Part shown: one piece after another, positions 16,511-25,270 of the stretch | Numbering within the stretch: the first letter of the stretch is position 1 | How the letters are laid out: each line of letters opens with the position of its first letter | NCBI GenBank assembly: GCA_913030605.1 | Contig: CAJWEZ010000018.1 | Coordinates: forward strand, 1 to 64,000 | Origin: an uncultured Spirochaeta sp. | Lineage (GTDB): Bacteria; Spirochaetota; Spirochaetia; DSM-27196; Alkalispirochaetaceae | Direction of reading: 5' to 3' | DNA: 64,000 bases | Notes under the pieces: generated by a model | The model's input: the letters and a program-made list of their open reading frames with translations, nothing else | Told to the model about the DNA's origin: nothing | The model's database searches: none | Position numbers and translations under genes: made by a program

Positions 16511-17797
16511 TCAGGGCTGTGAGCCAGGCGGCGCGACGTAGCCGTCCGGGCGGCGCGCGCGCGTCACTCGAGCGTCTCGCTCGGCGCCGAGGTGGCGGGC
16601 AACCCCAGGAACGATACGGCGGCCCGCCAGGTGCGCTCCCACCAGATTGCGCGCCGGGGGACCGACCTCCAGCTCCGCCAGCGCCCCGGCAAGAAAGAGG
16701 CCCGGTGCCCACGACAGGTCGTGTCGCGGAACGGGGTACCCGTCCGGAGCCAGGGCGAGGCCGGAGTGTGCCGCGAGCGCCGCGATCAGTTCCGCGGCCG
16801 GCGGGCCGGGCTCAAAGCCGGTGCACGCGATCACCGCGTCGTACTCCCGCGCAAGCGGCCGTCGCGCACCGCGGGCGGCGACAGACCGGCCTCGGAGCAG
16901 AACGCCGCGCCCCGCAGCGGCGGCGGCGTCCAGTTCCACTGAGATCACGCGCAGCTGTCCGTTCCGCCGGTGTCGGACAAGCGCGTCGTTGAGGTCGGCG
17001 GGGACGCTTCCGGGACGCCGGCTCCGTGCGATGAGGTCCCTCCGGTGCCACGGATCCGCGATCTCACGAAACAGCGTTCCGCAGCGGGGACCAACAAAAC
17101 ACGGGCTGCTGTCAAACTGCCACGTCGTGAACCGGTCTCGATTCCACAGGTCGACGATTACGTGGCGCTCCGGAAGGGTCGTCGCGAGGTGCGCGGCGGC
17201 GATTCCACCCCCGACGATCGCCACCCGATCGCCCGGGGCGAACTCCGGCAGGAGGTCGCGGTGAGTGTGGTACACCGGCGCCGTCACCGGCATGTCGGAG
17301 AGGGCGACCGGCATTCGCGGTGGCGGTTGCCCCGGCGCCAGAACCACCGCAGCGGTGCGCAGCGTGTCCCGCGAGTCGCCGCCGGAGACGGTTACGACCC
17401 AGTCGTCGCCATCCCGGTCGATCGCGGAAACCGTACCCCGACGACGGTCAACGCTGTCGGCGATGGAGGTCCAGCGATTCTCGAGGTGCGCCCTGAAGAG
17501 CTGCACCGACGGACGGTGATACGGCGGGGTAAACTGATCTTCGCCGCTCGCGAGCCGCCGGATCGCACGAAAATCGGGATCGATACCGTGGCTTGCCGGC
17601 GACCGCAGGAACGGCATTCGGCAGTTGCCGGCCCGGGTGTTCCACTGAGCGAACACCTCGTCGTGGGGATCGACGAGCGCGGCGGCGCCGGCGTCGACGA
17701 CTCCGTCCTCCACGAGACGGCTGAGAACGTGAATGCCGATTGGACCGCCGCCGACGACAACGACATCGTGGCGGCGGGGAACGGTGTGATGCTGCAT
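16511..17797 (-). CDS. FAD/NAD(P)-binding flavoprotein, monooxygenase-like
   Basis: A 428-residue two-dinucleotide-binding flavoprotein. The FAD site is DVVVVGGGPIGIHVLSRL at the N-terminus and the NAD(P) site is VAIVGGGIAAAHLA near the middle; AVIACTGFE is the usual late FAD-contact motif. The pattern resembles SidA/lysine N-monooxygenase-like and other uncharacterised reductases; substrate unknown. I chose the ATG at 17797 because it has a GGAG site six bases upstream; the frame continues to 17821. It lies 29 bases behind the unknown 588-residue protein gene. Confidence 0.75.
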   Translation of the reverse strand: MQHHTVPRRHDVVVVGGGPIGIHVLSRLVEDGVVDAGAAALVDPHDEVFAQWNTRAGNCRMPFLRSPASHGIDPDFRAIRRLASGEDQFTPPYHRPSVQLFRAHLENRWTSIADSVDRRRGTVSAIDRDGDDWVVTVSGGDSRDTLRTAAVVLAPGQPPPRMPVALSDMPVTAPVYHTHRDLLPEFAPGDRVAIVGGGIAAAHLATTLPERHVIVDLWNRDRFTTWQFDSSPCFVGPRCGTLFREIADPWHRRDLIARSRRPGSVPADLNDALVRHRRNGQLRVISVELDAAAAAGRGVLLRGRSVAARGARRPLAREYDAVIACTGFEPGPPAAELIAALAAHSGLALAPDGYPVPRHDLSWAPGLFLAGALAELEVGPPARNLVGAHLAGRRIVPGVARHLGAERDARVTRARRPDGYVAPPGSQP

Positions 17798-17826
17798 GAT
17801 CGGCTCCTGTAGTCGGGACATGCCCG

Positions 17827-19593
17827 TCAGTCGCGTTTTTTGATCGTGTTTCCGAACTCGCTCCAGGCGGAGTCGACCTGTTTTTTTGAGTACGCGCGCT
17901 TTCGGGCGGCAGCGCGCGCCTGTTCCGCCTTCGACGAGGCGGTCCGCGAAGCCCCCGCCGAGGCGGGGTTCCGGGCACGGCCGTCACCGCGGTCGCGCCG
18001 ACGGGCACCGGCGTCCCTCGGTTCAACCCCGCTGTCGGCCACCGTGGCGGCACCGATCTGCCGCTGGGTCTGCGACGCGGTCTGTCCCAGATAGCGGGCT
18101 CGAAAACTCTCGTATTTGCCGGTTAGCCGGATCCAGATCCGTTTGAGGATCGGAAGCGTTTCGAACGCCTTCTCGAAGAGGTCGAGCGGTCGCAGGTTGA
18201 ACCACTGATTCAGCGGCAACGGCTGCATCGTATCGGGGTCGAAATACACCGACAGGCGCTGTTTGAGTTCGTTGACGTCCCTGGCGAGTTTGTTCTGTTT
18301 CGTGTGCAGAATCATCGCCTCCGCCAGTATCGACGGCTTGTCGATGAGGGCGGCAACGTACTCGCTCCGCGCCCGGACCTGCTCAAGGATCGCGTCATTG
18401 AAGTTGTCCAGCGACACAAACGTCGGGTCCTTCTGGCGATTGCCCGACTTGAGCTGCTGTTCCATCTGCAGCGTGAAGTGCGTGGCCAGCTCTGTCTCCA
18501 GCTGCCGGAAGTGGGCGAGAAACACGGGGAAGACGTTGTCGCGGTGAATGTACCGCCGCTTGAGGAGGACCACCTTGGGGAGCGTGTTCTTGCCGCGGGC
18601 GTGGACGAAGCGTTCGTAGAACTCCTCACGGAACGACTCGAAGCGCTCTCCATACTTCTCCTTTTGCCCCTCCAGCAGTCCCGTCATATCGGACTGTTCC
18701 AGCCACTCGTTCTCCGCCTCCTTGACGGCCAGGGCGATCGCGTCCAGATCGAGCTGGCGGCTTTCCTCTTCCTGTTTCTTCTGCTTGGCCTCGGCGATCT
18801 GCGACTCGATGAGGTTCCTGAGGAGCGATGCCGCGTGAAAAAAGGTGGCGTCAACCGACAGGGTGCGCATCGCTTCCAGATCCCGTCGACGGTCCACTAC
18901 GGTCTGCGTGAGGCCCAGCCAGAACATCGGGTCCTTGCCCGCCACCTGCTGTTTCAGACTCAACAGGCTGGTGTCCTGGAGTTTCGCCACCGCACCAAGG
19001 AGCGTGGTGTTGCTCAGGAAATAGCGCATTTTCAGGATCGCGACGTTCACAAACGGTCGCAGATGATTCTGCGTGACAAGCAGGAAGGTGTTGTCGGTGG
19101 TCGCAACCGCCAGCGGTCGCTCGCTTGTCTCCCGACCGGAGAAGTAGGCACCGATCTCGGCGGCCGGCACGGTCTGGACGGCTTCCGGGGGAATATCGCC
19201 GATCTGTTCCTCAACCGTCTCCAGGAGCGGAAGAGGATTCATGATTGATTCGAGCATATCCGTGAACAGCTCGTCGGCGAGCTCGCTGAAAAAGGCTGCG
19301 CTGTTCTCGCCGGTCAGGACCACCGCGTCACGTTCCCGTTGGCCGTCGTTCATGCGGGTGCGCAGGATGCCCATCCGCGCGGTTCTGAGCTTGGTCATGA
19401 GGGAGACGAGGTCTGAGGTCGTCCCACCGTTCTCGTGGTTGAGGAACGACACGAAGCGGGCGTAGGGGATGCGGTCCTGCCAGTTCTGGCAGAGCTTGTG
19501 AAACACATCGCGCTCGTTCGGGGTGAAGTTGCCCCGTTGCGAGAGAAGCTCCTCCCGTTGTTTGGTGTCGTATGCAATATAGTCTGGGCGCAT
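17827..19593 (-). CDS. Conserved-looking protein of unknown function, helical with basic C-terminal tail
   Basis: I do not recognise this 588-residue protein. It has no signal peptide or membrane segment, is rich in helix-forming residues with a likely coiled coil around 270-300 (IAEAKQKKQEEESRQLDLD), and ends in a low-complexity Arg/Ala/Ser tail from about 515. The body has mixed, non-repetitive sequence, so it is a real globular protein rather than a GC-rich artefact. It starts at an ATG behind GAGGGAG and a strong promoter, and is followed by the flavoprotein gene. I recall similar hypothetical proteins in spirochaete genomes but cannot verify it. Confidence 0.75.
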   Translation of the reverse strand: MRPDYIAYDTKQREELLSQRGNFTPNERDVFHKLCQNWQDRIPYARFVSFLNHENGGTTSDLVSLMTKLRTARMGILRTRMNDGQRERDAVVLTGENSAAFFSELADELFTDMLESIMNPLPLLETVEEQIGDIPPEAVQTVPAAEIGAYFSGRETSERPLAVATTDNTFLLVTQNHLRPFVNVAILKMRYFLSNTTLLGAVAKLQDTSLLSLKQQVAGKDPMFWLGLTQTVVDRRRDLEAMRTLSVDATFFHAASLLRNLIESQIAEAKQKKQEEESRQLDLDAIALAVKEAENEWLEQSDMTGLLEGQKEKYGERFESFREEFYERFVHARGKNTLPKVVLLKRRYIHRDNVFPVFLAHFRQLETELATHFTLQMEQQLKSGNRQKDPTFVSLDNFNDAILEQVRARSEYVAALIDKPSILAEAMILHTKQNKLARDVNELKQRLSVYFDPDTMQPLPLNQWFNLRPLDLFEKAFETLPILKRIWIRLTGKYESFRARYLGQTASQTQRQIGAATVADSGVEPRDAGARRRDRGDGRARNPASAGASRTASSKAEQARAAARKRAYSKKQVDSAWSEFGNTIKKRD

Positions 19594-19610
19594 AGGTCTC
19601 CCTCGGGGTC

Positions 19611-19639
19611 ACTATATCAGCGTGCCGTGACCCTGTCAT
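19611..19639 (-). promoter_or_regulatory. Promoter of the 588-residue protein gene
   Basis: Minus-strand -35 ATGACA (19634-19639), 17 bases, -10 TATAGT (19611-19616). Here the leader is longer and holds a GAGGGAG ribosome-binding site four bases before the ATG, so this unit uses conventional initiation. Confidence 0.65.
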
Positions 19640-19758
19640 TGTATATCGGCCAACGGCGCCGGCGGCCGAAGCGGTTGAGGTCCGCCGCCTTCTGGTTCAT
19701 GATGAGAGATGACGCAGCGACGGAAGCGCGGAGAAGGGTAATCAAAAACGAACACATC

Positions 19759-20877
19759 ATGGGTAGCTTTCGCGAAGTGAATGCAGAACAGTTCAGCATG
19801 CGCAACCTCGAGGAACTCCGGAGCAGGTCTCCGGAGCGCACGATCCGCCCCCGAGACAGGATCGTGATCTTCAGTGACCTGCACATGGGCGACGGGGGGC
19901 GCACCGACGATTTCGTCCACAACGGCGACCTGTTCGCGGAGGTGCTCCGGTCCTACTACGCCGAAGAGGACTACCATCTCATCCTGAACGGCGACGTCGA
20001 GGACTTGCAGCGATTTCCGATGAAGTCGATCGTCCGTCGCTGGCCGCACGTGTACACCGCCTTTGCCGCTGTTGCGCGGCGAAAGGGGCTGACCCGTATC
20101 GTCGGCAATCACGACATCGATCTCCTCGAGGGCGGCCCCTCGGTGAGCCCGCTGGCAATGAGCGGGCACGAGCGCTGGCCGGAGACGTTCACCGACCCGG
20201 TCCTCGAGTCGCTGCGCCTGGTGCACGAGAGCGGAGAGCTGTTTCTGTTTCACGGGCACCAGACGTCGCGGTGGTACGAGAAGCACAACAACGTGATCCG
20301 ACTCATCCTCCGGTATCTCGCGAATCCCCTGCGCATCGGCAACTACACGGTCGCCGCAGACAGCCGCAAGCGGTTTCGTACGGAGCGCCATGTGTACGCC
20401 TTTGCCACGGCCCTCAAGGTTGCCGCCGTCATTGGACACACGCATCGCCCGTTGTTCGAATCGATGTCCAAGTCGGATTCGATCCAGTTCGAGATCGAGC
20501 GCCTGTGTCGCAAATACCCCAAGAGCAGCAAACCCGGCGATATCGAGGAACGGATCGGCTGGCTGAAGGCCGAACTCCTGGAGATCCAGGCGGAGGCATC
20601 GCGTCGCCCCGAACCGGCGAGTCTGTACCGCGAGCACCTGCTGGTCCCCAGTATGTTCAACTCGGGGTGCGTCCTCGGCAAGCGTGGCATGACCTGTCTC
20701 GAGATCGAGGACGACCACATGCGTCTGGTGTACTGGTACGATGCCGGACGCAAGCAGAAGTATCTGCAGTACCGGACCCGGAACGCGGAGGTGCTTCCGG
20801 GAACGGACTATCACCGCACCGTCATTAAGCAGGACAGTCTCCCGTACATTTTCAGCCGGATCCAGCTGCTGGCGTGA
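19759..20877 (+). CDS. Calcineurin-like metallophosphoesterase
   Basis: A 372-residue cytoplasmic phosphoesterase with the full metal-site pattern: FSDLHMGDGG at 38-47, NGDVED, GNHD, then FHGH and GHTHRP. Substrate unknown; it is longer than UDP-diacylglucosamine pyrophosphatase (LpxH) and has a C-terminal extension beyond 280. The start is uncertain: the ATG at 19759 is used here, but in-frame ATGs at 19699 and 19702 are possible and none has a clear ribosome-binding site. Its stop codon lies inside the -35 box of the next promoter. Confidence 0.85.
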   Translation: MGSFREVNAEQFSMRNLEELRSRSPERTIRPRDRIVIFSDLHMGDGGRTDDFVHNGDLFAEVLRSYYAEEDYHLILNGDVEDLQRFPMKSIVRRWPHVYTAFAAVARRKGLTRIVGNHDIDLLEGGPSVSPLAMSGHERWPETFTDPVLESLRLVHESGELFLFHGHQTSRWYEKHNNVIRLILRYLANPLRIGNYTVAADSRKRFRTERHVYAFATALKVAAVIGHTHRPLFESMSKSDSIQFEIERLCRKYPKSSKPGDIEERIGWLKAELLEIQAEASRRPEPASLYREHLLVPSMFNSGCVLGKRGMTCLEIEDDHMRLVYWYDAGRKQKYLQYRTRNAEVLPGTDYHRTVIKQDSLPYIFSRIQLLA

Positions 20878-20902
20878 CCGGAGACCGGTGTCGTGGTATA
20901 GT
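20874..20902 (+). promoter_or_regulatory. Promoter of the GIN-domain gene, malQ and deacetylase unit
   Basis: -35 GTGACC (20874-20879, containing the TGA stop of the upstream gene), 17 bases, -10 TATAGT (20897-20902), six bases to the ATG. A leaderless start is implied because no Shine-Dalgarno sequence fits between. Confidence 0.6.
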
Positions 20903-20908
20903 CCCGCC

Positions 20909-21577
20909 ATGGCATCCAGAACCCTGGGAACCGTGGTGATTTTCTCCGGGATCGCGATTCTCACCGTCGTGGGCCTGTCGGTACCGTGGCACCGTTCGGC
21001 GCGGGAACCGGCACTGGTGGAACGCAGTATCGAGACGGGGCCGGTGGAGCATCTCACCGTCAACGGGCTCTGGACGGTCCGGATCGTGTCGTCCGCCGAT
21101 GATGGCGTGAGGGTCGATCTTCCTTCCGGGGACTCCGCATCCGACGCGGTCCGCTACGACAACGGTGAACTCATCCTGTCCGGCAACGGGCTTCGCGCCC
21201 GGCGCGAGGCGGTGATTGCGGCCCCGAATCTCCATCGGGTTGAAATCAACGGCGCCGCCAGGATCACACTCGACGGGATCTCGACCGATGCCCTGGATAT
21301 CGAGGTCGACGGGACCGGCTCCATTGAGGCTTCCGAGGCGCGCATCGGCCGCCTCGAGGTTCGCAGCGACGGCGCCGCCCGCATCGATCTCGCCGACGCA
21401 GTTGTCCACGACGCAAACCTGGAGGTGGACGGTGCAGCCCGAATCGACTTGACGATGGACGGCGGTGTGCTCTCAGGCGAAATCGACGGTGCGGCCCGGG
21501 TCCGGTATGACGGAACGGTGAGCTCGCAGACGGTGAATATCGACGGCCTCGGCCGCGTGGAGGGCCCCGGAAATTGA
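20909..21577 (+). CDS. Envelope protein with GIN/DUF2807-type adhesin-head domain
   Basis: A 222-residue protein with one N-terminal hydrophobic segment (LGTVVIFSGIAILTVVGL), so it is anchored in or exported across the inner membrane. The rest is a repetitive right-handed beta structure with recurring units such as RVEINGAARITLDG, IEVDGTGSIEASEA and LEVDGAARIDLTMD, the pattern of the GIN (DUF2807) domain. These proteins are surface or periplasmic with unclear role. The stop overlaps the TTG start of malQ (TTGA). Confidence 0.75.
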   Translation: MASRTLGTVVIFSGIAILTVVGLSVPWHRSAREPALVERSIETGPVEHLTVNGLWTVRIVSSADDGVRVDLPSGDSASDAVRYDNGELILSGNGLRARREAVIAAPNLHRVEINGAARITLDGISTDALDIEVDGTGSIEASEARIGRLEVRSDGAARIDLADAVVHDANLEVDGAARIDLTMDGGVLSGEIDGAARVRYDGTVSSQTVNIDGLGRVEGPGN

Positions 21578-23076
21578 ATCGGAAGGTAGCGTTCTCCCGC
21601 GCGAGCGGTGTGCTCCTGCATCCCACCTCGCTCCCCGGGCGGCACGGCATCGGAGATTTCGGACCCTCCGCGTTCAGGTTTGTGGACTGGCTTCTCGAAA
21701 GCGGCCAGAGCCTGTGGCAGGTATGTCCGCTGGGCCCCACCGGATACGGAGACTCGCCGTATCAGTGCCTGTCCGCGTTCGCGGGAAACCCGCTGATGAT
21801 CAGCCTCGATCAGCTCGTGGCGGACGGACTTCTCCTGAGCGGCGAGCTTGCTCCGGCGGAGCAGACCGACGGTCCGGTCGACTACGGCGCAGTTATCGCG
21901 CACCACACCCCGCTCCTCGAGCGGGCGTGGCAGCGGCTTTTGGGTCTCACCGATGTGCGAGCGACACGTTTTGCTCGGTTTGTCAGGAACGCGGCGGGCT
22001 GGCTCGAGGACTACGCACTGTTTGCGGCGCTCAAGGAGGAGGCCGGGGGAGCGCCGTGGTACGAATGGGAATCGGACCTTCGCGGTCGCGATCCCGGAAC
22101 GCTCGCGCGGGCTCGGACGCGCCTTGCCGATCGGATGCAGTTTCATCGCTTTGTACAGTTCACCTTCTTCGACCAGTGGGCCGGCCTGCGGGCATACGCA
22201 CGCCGAAATGGTGTGTCGATCATCGGCGACATGCCGATTTTCGTCGCCCACGACAGTGCCGAGTGCTGGGCACGACCGGAACTGTTCCAGTTCGATGACG
22301 ATCTCTGGCCAACCGCGGTTGCGGGGGTTCCGCCGGACTACTTCTCGGATACGGGACAGCTGTGGGGAAATCCGCTGTACCGCTGGGAATCCCACCGCAC
22401 AGAGGGATTCCGATGGTGGATCGAACTGTTTCGCACTCGGTTTACCCTGTTCGACGCCCTCCGGGTGGACCATTTCCGCGGGTTCGAGGCGTACTGGCGC
22501 GTACCGTGGGGAAGCCGAACCGCCGAGAACGGGGAATGGGTTCCGGCCCCGGGAAAGGAACTCTTCGATCGTGTGTTCGAAGAACTCGGCCCCGTGCCGA
22601 TCATCGCCGAAGATCTGGGCGTCATTACACCGGCGGTCGTGGAGCTGATGGATCACTGTGGTTTCCCGGGGATGAAGATCCTGCAGTTCGCATTTGATTC
22701 CGGAGATACCAACGAGTATTTGCCCCACACATTCGACAGTCACAGTGTGGTATACACCGGGACCCACGACAACGACACGGTACACGGGTGGTACGCCGGT
22801 GCCTCTCCCGGCGACCGGGAACACGCACGGGCCTACCTGAACAGTAGCGGCGAGGAGATCCACTGGGATTTTATTCGTACGGCCCTGGCGAGCGTCAGCC
22901 GGCTGGCGGTCGTTCCGATGCAGGATGTGCTGGGCCTTGGCACCGACGCCAGAATGAACGTTCCGGGGACGACAGGCGGCAACTGGCGCTGGCGGATCAC
23001 CGGGGACCAGCTTGCCGATACCGCCACGGTGCGCCGGCTGCGATCGCTCACCGAGCTCTACGGACGCCTCGCCTGA
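21574..23076 (+). CDS. malQ: 4-alpha-glucanotransferase (amylomaltase)
   Basis: Transfers segments of alpha-1,4-glucan to glucose or maltodextrin, used in glycogen and maltodextrin handling. The 500 residues match GH77: GVLLHPTSLPGRHGIGDFG at the start, the nucleophile region ALRVDHFRGFEAYW, acid/base IIAEDLGVIT and YTGTHDNDTV. The start codon is TTG, overlapping the preceding stop; no other in-frame start preserves the conserved N-terminus. No other glycogen genes are nearby. Confidence 0.96.
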   Translation: MNRKVAFSRASGVLLHPTSLPGRHGIGDFGPSAFRFVDWLLESGQSLWQVCPLGPTGYGDSPYQCLSAFAGNPLMISLDQLVADGLLLSGELAPAEQTDGPVDYGAVIAHHTPLLERAWQRLLGLTDVRATRFARFVRNAAGWLEDYALFAALKEEAGGAPWYEWESDLRGRDPGTLARARTRLADRMQFHRFVQFTFFDQWAGLRAYARRNGVSIIGDMPIFVAHDSAECWARPELFQFDDDLWPTAVAGVPPDYFSDTGQLWGNPLYRWESHRTEGFRWWIELFRTRFTLFDALRVDHFRGFEAYWRVPWGSRTAENGEWVPAPGKELFDRVFEELGPVPIIAEDLGVITPAVVELMDHCGFPGMKILQFAFDSGDTNEYLPHTFDSHSVVYTGTHDNDTVHGWYAGASPGDREHARAYLNSSGEEIHWDFIRTALASVSRLAVVPMQDVLGLGTDARMNVPGTTGGNWRWRITGDQLADTATVRRLRSLTELYGRLA

Positions 23077-23086
23077 GGGCTCGCCG

Positions 23087-23983
23087 TTGGTCCCCATTGT
23101 ATATCATCCGGAGTACGTGACGCCGCTTCCACCGGGGCATCGGTTCCCGATGCAGAAATTTCAGCGGCTGTACGAGGTCCTTCGGGAAGAGGGAATCGCA
23201 ACCGAGGAGAACACGTGGACCCCGGAGGCGGCCGACCCGGAGATGGTGGCACGGGTGCACCACGTGGCGTACGTCGACAACTTTGTCCGCGGAGTACTCG
23301 ATCCGCGAGCGCAGCGACGGATTGGCCTGCCCTGGTCGCCCGGACTCGTCCGGCGCACGTTCCGCGCCGTCGGAGGCACCGTTCTCACGGCGCGACTGGC
23401 GGTGGAACACGGACTCGCCGTGAACACCGCCGGCGGTACGCACCACGCCCACCCGGCATTCGGCAGCGGATTCTGCATCCTGAACGATCTCGCGGTGGCA
23501 GCCAGGTCGGTGATCCGGGAGGGACTGGCCCGGTCGGTCCTGGTGTTCGACCTCGATGTCCACCAGGGCGATGGAACGGCGGCTGCCTGTGCCGATGATC
23601 CGTCGGTGTTCACCGCCAGTGTGCATTGTGGGGACAATTTTCCATTCCGCAAACAGCGAAGCGATCTGGACGTGGTCCTTCCGGCGGGAACCGGAGACCG
23701 GGCATACCTGGAGGCGGTGTCAACCGCCCTCGACCAGGCGCTTGAGAGAGGTCGTCCGGATCTCGTGCTCTACGACGCCGGGGTGGACGTCTACGCCGGG
23801 GACCGTCTCGGCCGCCTGAATCTCTCTCTTGCAGGAATCGTGGAACGCGACACGCTCGTCCTGAAGCGTCTCCGGGCGACCGGCATTCCGACCGCCGCCG
23901 TTATCGGCGGAGGGTACGACGCGGACATTGACGCCCTCGCAGACCGTCACGCGATCCTTCACCGGGTAGCGTCCAACCTCTGA
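23087..23983 (+). CDS. Histone deacetylase/acetoin utilisation family deacetylase
   Basis: A 298-residue zinc-dependent deacetylase. The family's tunnel and zinc ligands are visible in NTAGGTHHAHPAFGSGFC, VLVFDLDVHQGDGTA (Asp and His ligands) and YDAGVDVYAGDRLG. Substrates of bacterial members include acetylated proteins, polyamines and small amides; none is indicated here. The start is TTG at 23087, seven bases after a GAGGG site and 10 bases after malQ; the frame extends upstream over the malQ end without conserved sequence. Confidence 0.9.
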   Translation: MVPIVYHPEYVTPLPPGHRFPMQKFQRLYEVLREEGIATEENTWTPEAADPEMVARVHHVAYVDNFVRGVLDPRAQRRIGLPWSPGLVRRTFRAVGGTVLTARLAVEHGLAVNTAGGTHHAHPAFGSGFCILNDLAVAARSVIREGLARSVLVFDLDVHQGDGTAAACADDPSVFTASVHCGDNFPFRKQRSDLDVVLPAGTGDRAYLEAVSTALDQALERGRPDLVLYDAGVDVYAGDRLGRLNLSLAGIVERDTLVLKRLRATGIPTAAVIGGGYDADIDALADRHAILHRVASNL

Positions 23984-24014
23984 CCGATCGTCCCAACAGA
24001 ATCCTCAACCGGCC

Positions 24015-24043
24015 TTGACGATGCCTCCCCCGGTTTGTATCTT
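24015..24043 (+). promoter_or_regulatory. Promoter of marR-wrbA
   Basis: -35 TTGACG (24015-24020), 17 bases, -10 TATCTT (24038-24043). The predicted start of transcription falls at about 24050, just at the first of two inverted repeats. A normal leader with AAGGAG (24082-24087) follows. Confidence 0.7.
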
Positions 24044-24050
24044 CCGGATA

Positions 24051-24079
24051 GTTCGATATTGAACGTTCGAATACGAACG
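24051..24079. promoter_or_regulatory. Two abutting inverted repeats, candidate MarR operator
   Basis: Repeat one, GTTCGATATTGAAC (24051-24064), has four-base arms GTTC/GAAC. Repeat two, CGTTCGAATACGAACG (24064-24079), has perfect six-base arms. They share base 24064 and cover the likely transcription start of the MarR gene, a usual place for MarR autoregulation. Confidence 0.6.
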
Positions 24080-24092
24080 ATAAGGAGTGTCC

Positions 24093-24554
24093 ATGCCGAC
24101 CCACTACCGCGGTTCCGACAATGAGCAGCTGGCGCTGCAGGTGTTCATCACCCTCAGCCGTGCGTCGGAGAGCTACCAGCACGCGGCGCTGGAGCGGGCA
24201 CCGCTGCCCGATGGCCTGACGCTGTCGCAGTTCGGGGTCCTTGAGGCGTTGCTGCACCTGGGCCCTCTTCCTCAGACCGAGGTATGCGGGAAGCTGCTGA
24301 AGAGCAAAGGCAACATCAGCGTGGTGGTACGGCATCTGGAGACTCGCGGGCTCGTCCGGCGTACAGCGATCGAAGGCGATCGCCGACAACGGCAGCTCGA
24401 TCTCACCGATTCGGGGCGCGAACTGATCAGCGCGTATTTCCCGAACCTGGCGCGGGGGTTTGCGGACGCCGTTGGCGTTCTCACTCCCGATGAACAACGG
24501 ACCCTCGTCTCACTCTGTAAGAAACTCGGGCGAGGGGTGCAGCAGACTTCATAG
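24093..24554 (+). CDS. MarR family transcriptional regulator
   Basis: A 153-residue winged helix-turn-helix repressor; recognisable parts are [19 protein letters not shown], the recognition helix region [13 protein letters not shown] and the wing [19 protein letters not shown]. Redox- or phenol-sensing MarR proteins often sit next to quinone reductases, and wrbA follows after 13 bases. Only cysteine-based sensing through Cys in TEVCGKLL can be suggested from the sequence. The ATG at 24093 is five bases after AAGGAG; the GTG at 24087 overlaps that site and is rejected. Confidence 0.93.
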   Translation: MPTHYRGSDNEQLALQVFITLSRASESYQHAALERAPLPDGLTLSQFGVLEALLHLGPLPQTEVCGKLLKSKGNISVVVRHLETRGLVRRTAIEGDRRQRQLDLTDSGRELISAYFPNLARGFADAVGVLTPDEQRTLVSLCKKLGRGVQQTS

Positions 24555-24567
24555 GAGCGTTCAGACG

Positions 24568-25176
24568 ATGAACATACTGATTGTATTCCATTCCACATAC
24601 GGGCACATGTACCGCATGGCCCAGGCGGCCGCCGAGGGAGCCCGCGAGACGGGAGCCGACGTCGAGATCAAACGGGTCCCGGAGATTCTGTCGGCGGATA
24701 TCATTGAGGCGATGGGTGCCACGGAGGCGCAGAAGCAGATGGCCGATGTGCCGGTGGCAACGCCGGAGGACCTCGTCCGCGCAGACGGTATCATTTTCGG
24801 CGTTCCGACGCGCTTCGGAAACATGGTCGGGCAGATGCGGATGTTCCTCGACTCCACCGGTCCGCAGTGGGCGTCCGGCGCCCTGGTAGGGAAGGTTGGC
24901 AGCGTCATGAGCTCGACCGCAACACAGCACGGGGGGCAGGAGTCGACGATCCTGTCCACGCACACGACGCTCCTGCATCACGGCATGGTTGTGGTCGGGC
25001 TGCCGTACGCGTTCCAGGGGCAGACCACCATTGAGGAAGTGTCCGGAGGCTCTCCGTACGGCGCGTCTACAATCACCGGTGGTGACGGTAGCCGCCTGCC
25101 GAGCGACAACGAACTGGCAGGTGCCCGGTACCAGGGTCGCCATGTCGCACAGATCGCGGGCAAGCTCGCCGGCTGA
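24568..25176 (+). CDS. wrbA: NAD(P)H:quinone oxidoreductase, WrbA type
   Basis: A 202-residue flavodoxin-fold enzyme that reduces quinones by two electrons, avoiding semiquinone radicals. FMN-binding parts are [11 protein letters not shown] near the N-terminus, [12 protein letters not shown], and [29 protein letters not shown] is the family's late loop. It is co-transcribed with the marR gene, which probably controls it. The 94 bases between its stop and the convergent ppc stop hold a weak GGGGC-ACAC-GCCCC hairpin without a T run and no gene. Confidence 0.95.
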   Translation: MNILIVFHSTYGHMYRMAQAAAEGARETGADVEIKRVPEILSADIIEAMGATEAQKQMADVPVATPEDLVRADGIIFGVPTRFGNMVGQMRMFLDSTGPQWASGALVGKVGSVMSSTATQHGGQESTILSTHTTLLHHGMVVVGLPYAFQGQTTIEEVSGGSPYGASTITGGDGSRLPSDNELAGARYQGRHVAQIAGKLAG

Positions 25177-25270
25177 GCCGCCTGTCACCGACCGGCACCG
25201 CGCCGACCGTGGGGCACACGCCCCCGGCGGTGGCGGCTGCCGGCCTCTCGCCGTATCCGTTCCTATACGC

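Noticed and set aside
25177-25270. GGGGC-ACAC-GCCCC hairpin between wrbA and ppc as a terminator
   Set aside because: Five-base stem without a T run on either strand; not distinguishable from chance in GC-rich DNA.
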